IMG/VR virus record: IMGVR_UViG_3300021964_000122
Location: 1-47,579 of that record
Direction: 5' to 3' (one strand)
DNA from: a virus
Length of the DNA stretch: 47,579 bases
The notes below the pieces were generated by a model that worked only from the letters and a program-made list of their open reading frames with translations, did no database searches and was not told the DNA's origin. Positions within the stretch are counted from its first letter, which is position 1; the number at the start of each line of letters is the position of its first letter. A program made the translations under genes and the position numbers. Below are positions 37,501 to 45,654 of the stretch, piece after piece.

Positions 37501-38174
37501 CCTAGACCTGTCGGAGATTTTAAAAATTTAGATGTTGCCTCTGCCGCATCTCCAACGCTTTCCGCAATTGGTTTAGCTTTTGTAGCAAGTTTAAGTGCCT
37601 GTGCCGCTGCTTTAGAACTCGCGGCTCTTGCACCCAACGCAGCTAGTGCTCCTGTACCGCCACTAGCAGCACCACCCACAAGGGCCGCACCAGCATATGC
37701 AGCGTTTTCGTAATTAAAAAGTATATCAGTTCCATAGTCTTTAATTCTATTCAGTTGTTCACCCAAACCATAAACTTCGGAACGATCAAAGTTTTGTCGT
37801 AACTCTTGATATGCCTGCTTAACTTCTTCAGGCGCATCCTTTAAAGCCATTGCTTTATTAATAGTAGAAAAAATACGGGCTTGATCATCTCGCAAAAATT
37901 CTACAGGATCATTGTCTGATCTGTTTATAGCTAGATCTAAAGAATTTAAAAAGCTAGAATTACCAGACAAATAATCCATGACAGTTTCAAAATTTTTAAT
38001 TGTCGTTGGATCACTCCTAAAATCAGTAACGGTATAGTCTGGGCGATCCCCCTCTATCCTAAGATTCCCAGAAGAAGGCAAAGCAAAACTGTACTGCTCT
38101 TTTTGCGTTTCTTCTTTTTGAATTGGAGACTCTAAGCTTTTGTAATAGTCTTCGTATGTTTTTGACTTATACAT
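34587..38174 (-). CDS. Very large internal virion (ejected) protein
   Basis: A 1195-residue protein, mostly helical, with a Gly/Ala-rich stretch at about 160-190 (AYAGAALVGGAASGGTGAL) and another hydrophobic piece (MALLPLATVSSLTEILL). T7-like phages carry proteins of this size inside the capsid (gp15/gp16), ejected into the cell envelope to form a DNA channel. It lies between two other large virion genes and is joined to both by TAATG-type overlaps. I see no lytic transglycosylase motif, unlike T7 gp16; the LysM domain of the next protein may serve wall binding. The role is inferred from size, composition and place. Confidence 0.68.
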   Translation of the reverse strand: MYKSKTYEDYYKSLESPIQKEETQKEQYSFALPSSGNLRIEGDRPDYTVTDFRSDPTTIKNFETVMDYLSGNSSFLNSLDLAINRSDNDPVEFLRDDQARIFSTINKAMALKDAPEEVKQAYQELRQNFDRSEVYGLGEQLNRIKDYGTDILFNYENAAYAGAALVGGAASGGTGALAALGARAASSKAAAQALKLATKAKPIAESVGDAAEATSKFLKSPTGLGTYSAGYGGASDLALQNLELEIGVREDFDPLQTASATVISGLFGYGLGKGISKLGTKRQVEDLDIDPPTTEQPVQLTLDFETGPTTVAVNSIDEVAELSDEEFLRQEMLKILDGTINDIDEVFPDPEEEFRRGMEELLGGLVDDLDGIISEKGTDLQPEDVLAVEGLEELVRRVGGGQETYEAMVDAALAAAHSGKEQKVIQSDLLFRLHKGLSTFTSSQMFGKAGGFLSPYTEISPTAKLLQEKTSNEFALEWRLTGGQRTVQEDFAEAQRNITGSFFEEYIKAILPIANNRFNVGLEDEINDALSLALRGQGSSGQKYSKAVNHTAMNIKKVYQVAGELLQREGFISTPIENYVPRQWKRSAIENNKERFAQLLVESGEAKDLASAMKIIDGPELNGIGGMLDKNNQMYSGSRDYFFSSNRTFKNITDDAMFEEFLNNDVQQTFFNYMTQAGMALAKKRVFGVRNAQEFESKWINQIRREAQSGGASLSDKDLKRFRDLYANLTGEGVGGAGQINQGIQLAQRMALLPLATVSSLTEILLNFGVAGGSTIDGFKAAWNISNAKAKADVDRFLNAHKTGIKTITEDSHKKLIDDFGLTPEEAWHEMQQFGLIMEQQLESMADRLAGDMVEGTMQKASNKFFRVTMLDQWTKFVQNVSFQTGKRYLAKTIDEVAAHGAAPMTRRMQSKLDDLAEFGIDVEKAKAWSAAGKSRNDPFYTELLQGAARYTNQIILQPTRMSGLKPRAHNTPLGSLAYQLMGYPTAFSNNILKRGAKRFVRDKEMAAEKLVPTALLMTAVAGATNYARTRGEGFEDKDPIQIGYESLARWGGNGIIADQIYRAKNNVEYLGTPGLAVGMFGPTVSDTAAIFGYRKPLRTLGTKVPFYGLGQPVLGKETMTEYRETLGDIDTAIKEAVVPKTKKANFAKGGEVSVPQAPKEPDERVDKMTGLPYDEQAGTAFQDEEERSLLARIT

Positions 38175-39814
38175 TAATTAACCCTTTCAAAAGTGCCTCT
38201 GGGAACCATATTCTCATATGTGTATGCTTTTTCATTTACGCGAGTAAATTCTTCTAATGTTAGCGAGGGGTTTGTTATTCGTGCAGCTTTAAACGCAGCC
38301 TTTAAATCAGCGTTTGTTTTTGCTTGCGTTAGTTTGTCATAAACACTACCGCCTTGCGGATATTCAAGATCATTAAAAAGATCATGCTTGTTTGCAAATT
38401 CTCTTAACTCTTCTATCCTTCTAGGAGTAGTTGTGTCTGGAAGATTTGATATATATGTATCTATTCTATCTAAAGCAACTCTAGCAACAGATCTTGGAAC
38501 ATCGTCTACATCTCCACCATATTCTTCTACAATAGCAGGCCAAGTAAGAAAGGGATTATCGCCTAGCTCTTTTCCAGTTTTAACAAAATCGGCTCTACCA
38601 TTTCTTTCAAAATCCATCGCAACTGCACGAGCAGCGATAGAGCGCCTTCGCGTTTCAGAAAATCCAACAGCTTCATAGGCGCTGGATATTTTTTCTTCTG
38701 TTTGCGCGATAGCGGTTGCCATGTTTTTTCGATTTGCTTTTTTTACGGCATCACTAGCGCCTTCTGGCATAACCATTGCATCATCAATCTTTCCTCTTAG
38801 CTCTTCATCTATTGACTGATAAGTGCTAATAAAATAGTCTTCTGCTTGAGTAGAACTCATCCTAGTTGAAAACCTACTCAAAGATTCTTCAGAGATAAGA
38901 CCAGATGATTTGAGATCTACAATTTCATAAGGACTACCATCAGGCGATTTAGTAATTAAAAAGTCTTGCCTGTTTCCATCACCGTTTATGTCTAAACTTT
39001 TTATTTCTGTATTTAAAGCCAAGCTTCTAATCTTATCTTTATTTTCTTCTAAGTATTTAGAAACAACAGATGCCGATAGAGCACTTCCAGTTTCTGAATA
39101 TGTCTTATCAAAATTATTTCTATACTCTTCTGAAACTTGATAAAGCCTATTTGACGTTGCGCTGTTATACAAGGCATTATCATAATCTTCATCATCACGA
39201 TTTCTAAAAACTGTTGTAGCTCTGCGAGCAAGCTGTGCCAACAGGCCTTGATCTGCCGCTGCGTTTTTACGAACTTCATTATAATAAGCAAGCGGATCTC
39301 CACCAGAGGCTTGATTAACTTTTCTGGCTGATGCTACACGAGCATTAAAACTTTTTTCATAATCATCAATTGCATTATCTGCCAACTCCCTAGATATTTG
39401 TTCTAGGTGTGCAGGGCTTTTTAGTGATGCTTCGCCCCCAAGCTGTGTAGTAAGTTGTGCTTTATTTCTTTGTACTAGCTCATCGTATAAGTAACCGCGT
39501 ACTCCAGCAGCGTGCTGCTTGCCTGCCCTTTCAAGTTCTAAAACCCTATTAGAATCTTCGACAGAAGCTTTATAGATAGCCCGCCTACTGAGTTCTGAGC
39601 TTTTATTCATATGCTCATTTAGTTTTTGATCCATTGAGCTTCGCATATAATCGCCAACAAAATGTCCAGCAAGACGAGCGCCAACAAACTTTAAAATATC
39701 TTTATTGCTGGGGCCACTACGCCGCTGTCTATTTTGCCGTGCATTAGAAAGCAGGGACTGCCCTAAGCTTTCAACAGATTGATTTGGATTAAAAATGTCG
39801 TCAAATTCTGCCAT
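38174..39814 (-). CDS. Internal virion (ejected) protein
   Basis: A 546-residue helical protein starting MAEFDDIFNPNQSVESLG at an ATG with AAGGTG eight bases upstream; the TTG two codons earlier overlaps the stop of the previous gene. It is rich in Ala, Asn, Arg, Ser, with coiled-coil-like segments (LNEHMNKSSELSRRAIYKAS, RRATTVFRNRDDEDY). Like its neighbours it has no enzyme motif. Position in the block of large virion proteins supports a role in the internal core. Family is not identified. Confidence 0.62.
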   Translation of the reverse strand: MAEFDDIFNPNQSVESLGQSLLSNARQNRQRRSGPSNKDILKFVGARLAGHFVGDYMRSSMDQKLNEHMNKSSELSRRAIYKASVEDSNRVLELERAGKQHAAGVRGYLYDELVQRNKAQLTTQLGGEASLKSPAHLEQISRELADNAIDDYEKSFNARVASARKVNQASGGDPLAYYNEVRKNAAADQGLLAQLARRATTVFRNRDDEDYDNALYNSATSNRLYQVSEEYRNNFDKTYSETGSALSASVVSKYLEENKDKIRSLALNTEIKSLDINGDGNRQDFLITKSPDGSPYEIVDLKSSGLISEESLSRFSTRMSSTQAEDYFISTYQSIDEELRGKIDDAMVMPEGASDAVKKANRKNMATAIAQTEEKISSAYEAVGFSETRRRSIAARAVAMDFERNGRADFVKTGKELGDNPFLTWPAIVEEYGGDVDDVPRSVARVALDRIDTYISNLPDTTTPRRIEELREFANKHDLFNDLEYPQGGSVYDKLTQAKTNADLKAAFKAARITNPSLTLEEFTRVNEKAYTYENMVPRGTFERVN

Positions 39815-39816
39815 TG

Positions 39817-40425
39817 TCAAACACCTTGTTGGGCCATTAAACTAGCCTGTGGATTTTCTTCTTCTACTTGTTCTTCACTTTGCTCTTGTCGTGCCATCAA
39901 ACTATCTTTCTGTTCAATCGGTAAAGACTTTAGCATTGCAACCATCTTGTCTGTAACGGCGGGGTGAGGCTTTTGATTCTGTTCAAATTGAGTTTGAAGT
40001 TTTTCTATTTTTTCTTGCTCAAAAGAAACACCTAGAATTTCTTCTTCGTCTAGGTCATCTTCTACATCATCCCTAAAGAACACAGGATCAATACCAGCAC
40101 GTTCAGCAAGAGCAAGGAACAAATAAGTTGTTGGCTCAATCAACAGCAGCATCAAGCTATAGTTCCAAGCACCTTCAAAAAACCCGCTAAACAAGGTGGT
40201 CTGCACGATTTCCATAAGAGGGAAGCCTTGCGCCATCAACGAAATAACATTAGTGTAGTTTTCGTCTTCAATTGTTTTTTCAAAAATTTGCTGAAACGCC
40301 TCATGCAAGTTTGTATAACGGGGAGGCCTATCGTGGGGCATAGGATTGTCTGGATCAACCGTCAAGGCCTGTCCCGGCATAGGGAATTTACCTTGAAGGT
40401 TAATATCTAAAATATCTTTATTCAT
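39817..40425 (-). CDS. Virion-associated protein with a hydrophobic segment
   Basis: A 202-residue protein starting MNKDILDINLQGKFPMPG; the ATG 24 bases upstream lacks a binding site. It has a short motif VDPDNPMPHDRPPRY, an amphipathic helix, a possible membrane helix (LMLLLIEPTTYLFLALAE, about residues 90-110) and an acidic, coil-forming C-terminus (DDVEDDLDEEEIL, EKIEKLQTQFEQ). It overlaps the previous gene by eight bases. The DPDNPMPHDRPPRY element recurs in structural proteins of other phages. It probably belongs to the internal core or tail; function is unproven. Confidence 0.6.
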   Translation of the reverse strand: MNKDILDINLQGKFPMPGQALTVDPDNPMPHDRPPRYTNLHEAFQQIFEKTIEDENYTNVISLMAQGFPLMEIVQTTLFSGFFEGAWNYSLMLLLIEPTTYLFLALAERAGIDPVFFRDDVEDDLDEEEILGVSFEQEKIEKLQTQFEQNQKPHPAVTDKMVAMLKSLPIEQKDSLMARQEQSEEQVEEENPQASLMAQQGV

Positions 40426-41680
40426 ATTCGTACAACATCTCCTGTGCATTTTGAGTCATTGTAGCCACCAAAGATGGGAAGCCAAAGTAATATCCCGATT
40501 TTCCAGCACTGTTTGTGTAAATTGATTTGTAGTCTTTATTCATAATTGAATCTACAAGACTAGGTGCATCAAAAGAATCTGGACGAAGCATATTAGCATA
40601 CTGCAAACCTTCAGAAGCAGGATAGATTGGAGAGGTTTGTAAGGCGCTATAGTCTACATAATCTACTCCACCTTGCGGCATATCATATTCAACATCTGAT
40701 GCTGCCATATATTGTGCTGTCTCCATTAAGGTTGTGGGCATCCCTGCTTCTGCCAAGGCTGTTTTTGCTTTATCAAAAACAGTAGCCTCTGCCGCTGTTT
40801 GAACTGTTGAGCCGCTTACTTGCTTGGCTAACTGCATGGACTGCTCTCCCGGCAAAAAGCCTTTATAGTTTTGTGCAGTGTCATACAGCGCACCTTCAAT
40901 ACTATCTGTAGGTCTTAGCAATGATGGCATTTGGAATGTACTTTCGGTTCCTCCAACATTTAATATTGCTTCATCCATACCCAAAGGAAGGTCGCCTATA
41001 GCAACTGCTTTTGAAGGTTCACCCAGACCAATAGCTTTGTTTACATCTAGTGGTTCAACACCAGCAATTGCAGTTTCACCAGTAATGGGATCATATGTAA
41101 CTTGACCGGGATCAAGCTCTAAAGCTCCAGTTCTTTGAATTCCTTCTGCAATACTTTTTTGAAGACCAAATTTATTCATGCTGGTATCAAATGTAGATTT
41201 AGAAAAGACTTGTGAAAGACTATCTCCTGCACTACTCCAAAGTTCTCCAGACTTTGAAAAAGCATCTTTAAAGTTCATGCCCGATACGTCCCAGCCAGTA
41301 ATACCTTTTACAGCATTTCCAAGTCCAGCTTTCTCAAGGGTAGCACCAACAACATTTTTAATTGTGCCTGTTACTGCTTCAGTTACTGATTTAAATGCTT
41401 GGCCTACACGAGTACCTACTTTTACAGCAGCATTAAGAAACTGCCCAGCGCCTTTTACGATGGCACCACCGACACCGCCTAGTGTCGTGCCCATCATACT
41501 TGTCGCCAGTGATCCTAGCAGTGGCATGGCGTAAGGTGCAATTAGTGCTAAACCAATCTGACCAACAATACCAATCTTGTTCATAAATTTACCGACTTTC
41601 TTAAAAACGCTTTTAACGGTCTTACCAATTTTTTTGAAGACCTTTTTTACGCCTTTAACAATCTTTGAGAAAAATCCCAT
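40418..41680 (-). CDS. Internal virion protein with cationic amphipathic N-terminus
   Basis: A 420-residue protein whose first 36 residues are a Lys-rich amphipathic helix with a 7-11-residue periodicity (KIVKGVKKVFKKIGK, TVKSVFKKVGKF) followed by a hydrophobic segment (IGLALIAPYAMPLLGSLAT). Such a start resembles membrane-active peptides and is found at the front of many ejected phage proteins. The rest is Gly/Ser/Thr-rich, with a long central AAxxG helix region and a Tyr-rich end. It lies next to the hendecad protein and probably inserts in the host membrane; this is inference. Confidence 0.62.
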   Translation of the reverse strand: MGFFSKIVKGVKKVFKKIGKTVKSVFKKVGKFMNKIGIVGQIGLALIAPYAMPLLGSLATSMMGTTLGGVGGAIVKGAGQFLNAAVKVGTRVGQAFKSVTEAVTGTIKNVVGATLEKAGLGNAVKGITGWDVSGMNFKDAFSKSGELWSSAGDSLSQVFSKSTFDTSMNKFGLQKSIAEGIQRTGALELDPGQVTYDPITGETAIAGVEPLDVNKAIGLGEPSKAVAIGDLPLGMDEAILNVGGTESTFQMPSLLRPTDSIEGALYDTAQNYKGFLPGEQSMQLAKQVSGSTVQTAAEATVFDKAKTALAEAGMPTTLMETAQYMAASDVEYDMPQGGVDYVDYSALQTSPIYPASEGLQYANMLRPDSFDAPSLVDSIMNKDYKSIYTNSAGKSGYYFGFPSLVATMTQNAQEMLYEYE

Positions 41681-41682
41681 TA

Positions 41683-44600
41683 TTAGCCTCCTAATCCTAG
41701 ACCGTCTATAAAGCTACCTAAAGAACTTAAACTATTTTTATCTGTAAAGCTTTCGTTACCAATAGCGGCAACATGCAGTTGAGTTTTTAATTGTTTATCA
41801 TTTTCATATGACTGTCTAGCATATGCTGACGCATCACGAGTAGCTAACAACTCAGACTCATATTCCATAGCCGTAAGCTGAAAGTTTTGTTGTGCATTAA
41901 GTTTGTTCATTTCATTTTGGGCCGCCGTAGTCATAAGATTAGTTTGTCTCTCATACTCAACGGCAGACTGCTCAATTTGAAATGACATATTTGCATTAAA
42001 CTCTTCTCGCTGTGCTTGAAGTGCAGCATTCTGCATATCTTTTGCAGACTCCGCTCTAATATTAGCGGCAGTAACCTGTGCGTTAGCACTGATTGATGCT
42101 GACCTTACTTGAGCCGCTGCACCAATTTCAGCAGTTTTAATTCGACCAGCCACATCTTTATCAACAGCAGTAAGCCTATTTACTTCAGACGCATTAAACT
42201 GCGACATAGTATTCAATTGAGTAGCATTGAATTGTTCTATTTGAGAAGCCATTTGAGCATTAAACTGATCAACCTGTGTTTCGTTTTGAGCGTTAAACTG
42301 CCGCGCTGCGTTTGTCATAGATTGATTAGACAATAATGTTTGTTGTTGAATCTGAGCATTTAACACTGCTGCTTGCTGTTCATTACTTAAATTTGCCATA
42401 TCCATTTGCAAAAAGGCTTGAGCATTCTGAGCCGCAAGGCGTGTACGAGTGTCAAGATTTGCAAGATCTAAAGACGCAAGCGCAGTAGCATTTTGCATAG
42501 CTGCCTGTTGCTTTGCGCTAAAGTCTGTCATCGCCATCGTTTGCATAAACTTACTGTTTGCTAAGGCTACCTGTTGTTCAGCATTAAACTTAGACATATC
42601 CATGTTGGCAGTCATAGACGCATTCTGAACCGCTCGTTGCTGATCAGCATTCAGCTGTGCAAGATTCATACTAGAAGCAATCTGTCCAGCCAAAAGGTTT
42701 GTCTGCATACGAGCATTTAGATTAGCAAGCTCTGTTTGCTGTGCGGCAGACATATTCTCTGAAGATGCCTGATTCATAGCCGTAAGATTTGCAAGCCTCA
42801 TTTGCTGATCGTTGCTTAGATTTGCCAACTCCATCTGCTGTTTAAAACCAGCATTTTTAGAAAGGAAGTCAGCCGCCGTTTGCATTTCAACAAGCCTAGC
42901 CTGATTTTCGGCAGACATATTTGCAGCATTGGTTTGGAACTCATATTGAAGATTAGCCATCTCCATTTGCTGTTCGTTACCAAGATTCTGGGCGTTCATC
43001 GCCTGCTGGTTTTGAACATTCTGAATAGACGCTTGCTGTTGATTCTGAAGGTTCTGCATTCGCGTTTGTTGTTGTTGCGCGGCAGAAGTAATCATTGCAT
43101 CTTGAGCAAACTGACTTTGCATTGCAGACATTTGCTGGGCCATTTGAGCCGTTTGAGAAGCAGCTGTTTGCTGATTAGCCGTGTTTTGTAGTCTTCGCTG
43201 TGCGTCTAAGTTAGCTGTTTGAATATTAGCTTGTTGTTCATTAGACAAATTTTGAGCAGATCGCTGTTGAAGGGCTTGAGCATTTGACTGAGCGATAGGC
43301 ATAGCACTTTGAATAATTGCATTAAACAAAGCATCACGAGCAACCGTAGAAGCACTAAGCCCCCGCTGCGCCATTCTTTGTGTCATAGCATCTACTGCTG
43401 GCCTAGCCCAAACAGGAATCTCACCATCTTCAAGGCCCGCCAGAAGTGTTTCCATTTGTGAAGACACTAGAGCTTCAGTTGGAAGAGCCGCTACAGCCGC
43501 TTTAATTTCAACGGGCTGGTCATCAATTTGAGCTTCAACGCTTTGAGGATCTTCTACAATTGTTGCTGTTAGATCTTCTGGAAGTTCTCCTACTTGAGCA
43601 AGCATTTGTGCTGCGGCACCCTTAGCCGCCGTACCTTTAACTGTACGCATCTGAGCAGCTTCATAGCCAACTGTATCAATAATTTGAGAAGCTGTTCCAT
43701 CTGTAGCAGGGGTGCCTGTAATAGCTTCCCGCTGCTGTGCTTCAGCTTCAGGGGTTTCTGCTACTTGAGCAACTTCGCCTGTAACGGGATCTACAAAAGC
43801 TTCTGAAGATAGAGCGTACTCTGCCGCAGTTCCTAAAGCCGCTTCTTCAGCTTCAAGATCTCTTTCGGCTGCTTGCGCTCTTTCAGTTAATGTAGCTTCT
43901 TCTACTTCAGCAATAGCCTCATCACTAACTTCACCTTGAGCAGCTTCTGCTTGAGGAACATCTTCTTCTGCAATAGTAGCGGCTTCATAAGTTTGAGCCT
44001 CTACTGTTTCAGGAGCGGCAGCAGTTGTAGCTTCTCCAATTGCCGCATCACCCACCATAGTAAGTCCGTCTTCTTCGGAAGCTTGTTCACCACGAGTAGT
44101 TTCCCCACCACGAGTAGTTTTTGTGCTTCCTTTTTGTGCAGCCCTTGATTTAGAAGGTGTACTGGCTGTAGGCCTACGACTAGATGTTTTTCTTTGTCGG
44201 GCTGGACTAGCCGCTTTACGTATAGCAGAAGGCGCTTTAGTTTTTTCCTGCGGTTCTTCAAATTCTTGACCTAAAGACTTATTTTCATCTTCGCCTACAG
44301 GCTTATTTTCATAACGCCTTTCTATTTCTTCTTCGCCTTCTATGCCTGCTCTGGGGGCTTCTTTTGGAGCTAAAACTTTTTCAAGATCTACTTTTGGTTG
44401 ATCTTCTTCTTGCCCATAAGGAATAACTTCTACTTTTTCTATAGTAGGGCGTTCGGGCTTAGTTGTATTAGCTATAACAGCATCAGCAGGATCATAGCGT
44501 TTTGGCTGACTTGCTGGATCTACAGGTGTTTGAGTACCGCCTGCTGGCCCCTGTGGAGTGCTTACAGGTGTCCGACTGCCATCTGGCCCGACAACATAAA

Positions 44601-44712
44601 CATTGCCGTCTTCGTCCCGCTGAATATTAGGAAGACCACCAACTTGTTTTTGAACCCTTTGTGGTTTTTTATGTCGAGCAACTTTTCTAGTTTTTTGCTT
44701 TCTAGTAGCCAT
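41683..44712 (-). CDS. 1009-residue virion protein with 45 tandem hendecads
   Basis: Residues 1-25 are basic (RKQKTRKVARHKKPQRVQK). Residues 30-420 are acidic, disordered and Pro/Ala/Glu-rich. Residues 428-478 form a conserved-looking helical module (PVWARPAVDAMTQRMAQRG, LSASTVARDALFNAIIQ). From residue 487 to 981, every 11 residues repeat (e.g. QNLQNQQQASI, ANLSNEQQAAV, FNAQMASQIEQ): 45 units without a break, Gln/Asn/Ala/Met-rich, with hydrophobic residues at positions 3, 7 and 11. This is a hendecad, expected to form a long right-handed coil or a membrane-lying amphipathic helix. GAGAGG precedes the ATG. It is next to the endolysin and precedes the other virion genes. Confidence 0.7.
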   Translation of the reverse strand: MATRKQKTRKVARHKKPQRVQKQVGGLPNIQRDEDGNVYVVGPDGSRTPVSTPQGPAGGTQTPVDPASQPKRYDPADAVIANTTKPERPTIEKVEVIPYGQEEDQPKVDLEKVLAPKEAPRAGIEGEEEIERRYENKPVGEDENKSLGQEFEEPQEKTKAPSAIRKAASPARQRKTSSRRPTASTPSKSRAAQKGSTKTTRGGETTRGEQASEEDGLTMVGDAAIGEATTAAAPETVEAQTYEAATIAEEDVPQAEAAQGEVSDEAIAEVEEATLTERAQAAERDLEAEEAALGTAAEYALSSEAFVDPVTGEVAQVAETPEAEAQQREAITGTPATDGTASQIIDTVGYEAAQMRTVKGTAAKGAAAQMLAQVGELPEDLTATIVEDPQSVEAQIDDQPVEIKAAVAALPTEALVSSQMETLLAGLEDGEIPVWARPAVDAMTQRMAQRGLSASTVARDALFNAIIQSAMPIAQSNAQALQQRSAQNLSNEQQANIQTANLDAQRRLQNTANQQTAASQTAQMAQQMSAMQSQFAQDAMITSAAQQQQTRMQNLQNQQQASIQNVQNQQAMNAQNLGNEQQMEMANLQYEFQTNAANMSAENQARLVEMQTAADFLSKNAGFKQQMELANLSNDQQMRLANLTAMNQASSENMSAAQQTELANLNARMQTNLLAGQIASSMNLAQLNADQQRAVQNASMTANMDMSKFNAEQQVALANSKFMQTMAMTDFSAKQQAAMQNATALASLDLANLDTRTRLAAQNAQAFLQMDMANLSNEQQAAVLNAQIQQQTLLSNQSMTNAARQFNAQNETQVDQFNAQMASQIEQFNATQLNTMSQFNASEVNRLTAVDKDVAGRIKTAEIGAAAQVRSASISANAQVTAANIRAESAKDMQNAALQAQREEFNANMSFQIEQSAVEYERQTNLMTTAAQNEMNKLNAQQNFQLTAMEYESELLATRDASAYARQSYENDKQLKTQLHVAAIGNESFTDKNSLSSLGSFIDGLGLGG
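41770..43254 (-). repeat. 45 tandem 33-bp (11-codon) repeats in the 1009-codon gene
   Basis: The 495 codons for residues 487-981 divide exactly into 45 units of 11 without a gap. Common letters are N at 2, hydrophobic at 3, Q at 7-8 and hydrophobic or A at 11. The repeats are divergent in DNA, so this is old duplication rather than recent copy-number growth. If one continuous helix, it would be about 74 nm long. Confidence 0.85.
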
Positions 44713-44723
44713 TTATATTCCTC

Positions 44724-45083
44724 TCAATATGACCAGATAGCAGGAGAAGGAAATTCATCATCTGCCATATCTAAATGTATAAAACGTCCTTTACCTTTTT
44801 GATTTATACCTATTCTTTTAATTTTATGCTTTAAAGCAACTTCAAGAATTTTTAAAGCTTTATCTCCTGTTACAGCTATATCGACTGCACAGCCTTTTGT
44901 ATGCGCCCCTGCACGAGACTTTGAAGCCTCTATAGGATGTTCAATACACCTGTAACCAGAACTAATAATAAAAGGAAAGTTACATTCATGCCTGATATTA
45001 TTTAAAACCTTTAAAAATTCTTCATCAAATTTATATTTACCACAGTGTTGACAAGCTAATTCTTTTTCTGTAAAATATTTCAA
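44724..45083 (-). CDS. Endolysin, peptidase M15A family
   Basis: A 119-residue protein with the zinc peptidase motif of M15 enzymes: SSGYRC, SRAGAHTKGCAVDIAV (H61 and D68) and RFIHLDM (H103), the three zinc ligands. Enzymes of this kind cleave peptide cross-links of peptidoglycan. Two cysteines near the start (CQHC at 11-14) may form a second site. It has no signal peptide, so it would depend on a holin. It overlaps the small membrane gene upstream by four bases. It is the clearest lysis gene in the window. Confidence 0.9.
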   Translation of the reverse strand: MKYFTEKELACQHCGKYKFDEEFLKVLNNIRHECNFPFIISSGYRCIEHPIEASKSRAGAHTKGCAVDIAVTGDKALKILEVALKHKIKRIGINQKGKGRFIHLDMADDEFPSPAIWSY

Positions 45084-45280
45084 CGCTTTTCACTTCTACC
45101 TAAAAATAAACCAAAAGCACCTGTTAAAGCCCCTGTCATAACAGATACAAGAGCAGCTTGTTCTGGACTAGGATCAGGTAGCGTCATAAACCATTCAACG
45201 ACTCTATAGGTCATAAAGGTCATTCCAAGTATTAGTATTCTAGGGGCGATACGCCAATCATCTAATTGTTCAGGAGTCAT
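45080..45280 (-). CDS. Small two-helix membrane protein, holin-like
   Basis: A 66-residue protein (MTPEQLDDWRIAPRILILG...) with two hydrophobic segments: residues about 14-31 (RILILGMTFMTYRVVEWF) and 42-60 (ALVSVMTGALTGAFGLFLG), ending in GRSEKR. It lies between the 3TM holin-like gene and the endolysin and overlaps both, a usual place for a holin or antiholin. Which of the two membrane proteins is the main holin cannot be told from the sequence. Confidence 0.68.
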   Translation of the reverse strand: MTPEQLDDWRIAPRILILGMTFMTYRVVEWFMTLPDPSPEQAALVSVMTGALTGAFGLFLGRSEKR

Positions 45281-45653
45281 TGTGCTTTCTTAGTTTCATT
45301 AGTTTATCAGCCCCACGAATACCAAAGCTTGCACTTACCGCCAAAAACAACAAGTATTGATACCAATCAGGCAAAGTATCCAAAGCAGAAAAGCTGTCAG
45401 ATACGCGAGCCAGAATAGCGGGATCGTCAACAACAATACTCCACCCCAAACAAAACAAAGGAACTGCGAGTACAATTGTCCAAAACTCGTCTTTCCAACT
45501 TGCGCCAGATGCTTCAGCCATTTTGGTTTCCCAATCAGCATCATTCTGGATAACTTGTAGTTTTGCTTGGTGCTTTGCTTGGGCTTGCTCATGTTTATTA
45601 TTGAGATAACCCCCTACTAAGTTTGAAATTGGTGCGATAAGTGCTTGCCACAT
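45270..45653 (-). CDS. Holin, GTA/3TM-holin-like
   Basis: A 127-residue protein starting MWQALIAPISNLVGG, with a helical AQAKHQAKLQVIQND, then ASWKDEFWTIVLAVPLFCLGW and WYQYLLFLAVSASFGIRGADK. The W-K-D-E-x-W start of a hydrophobic helix, a PxWYQ turn and a GxRGxDK end resemble the three-helix holin family (GTA_holin_3TM). It overlaps the small membrane gene by 11 bases. It would form the holes that let the endolysin reach the wall. Confidence 0.74.
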   Translation of the reverse strand: MWQALIAPISNLVGGYLNNKHEQAQAKHQAKLQVIQNDADWETKMAEASGASWKDEFWTIVLAVPLFCLGWSIVVDDPAILARVSDSFSALDTLPDWYQYLLFLAVSASFGIRGADKLMKLRKHNDS

Positions 45654-45654
45654 A

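Noticed and set aside
34587-38174. Lytic transglycosylase domain in the large virion protein, as in T7 gp16
   Set aside because: No recognisable catalytic Glu motif was found.
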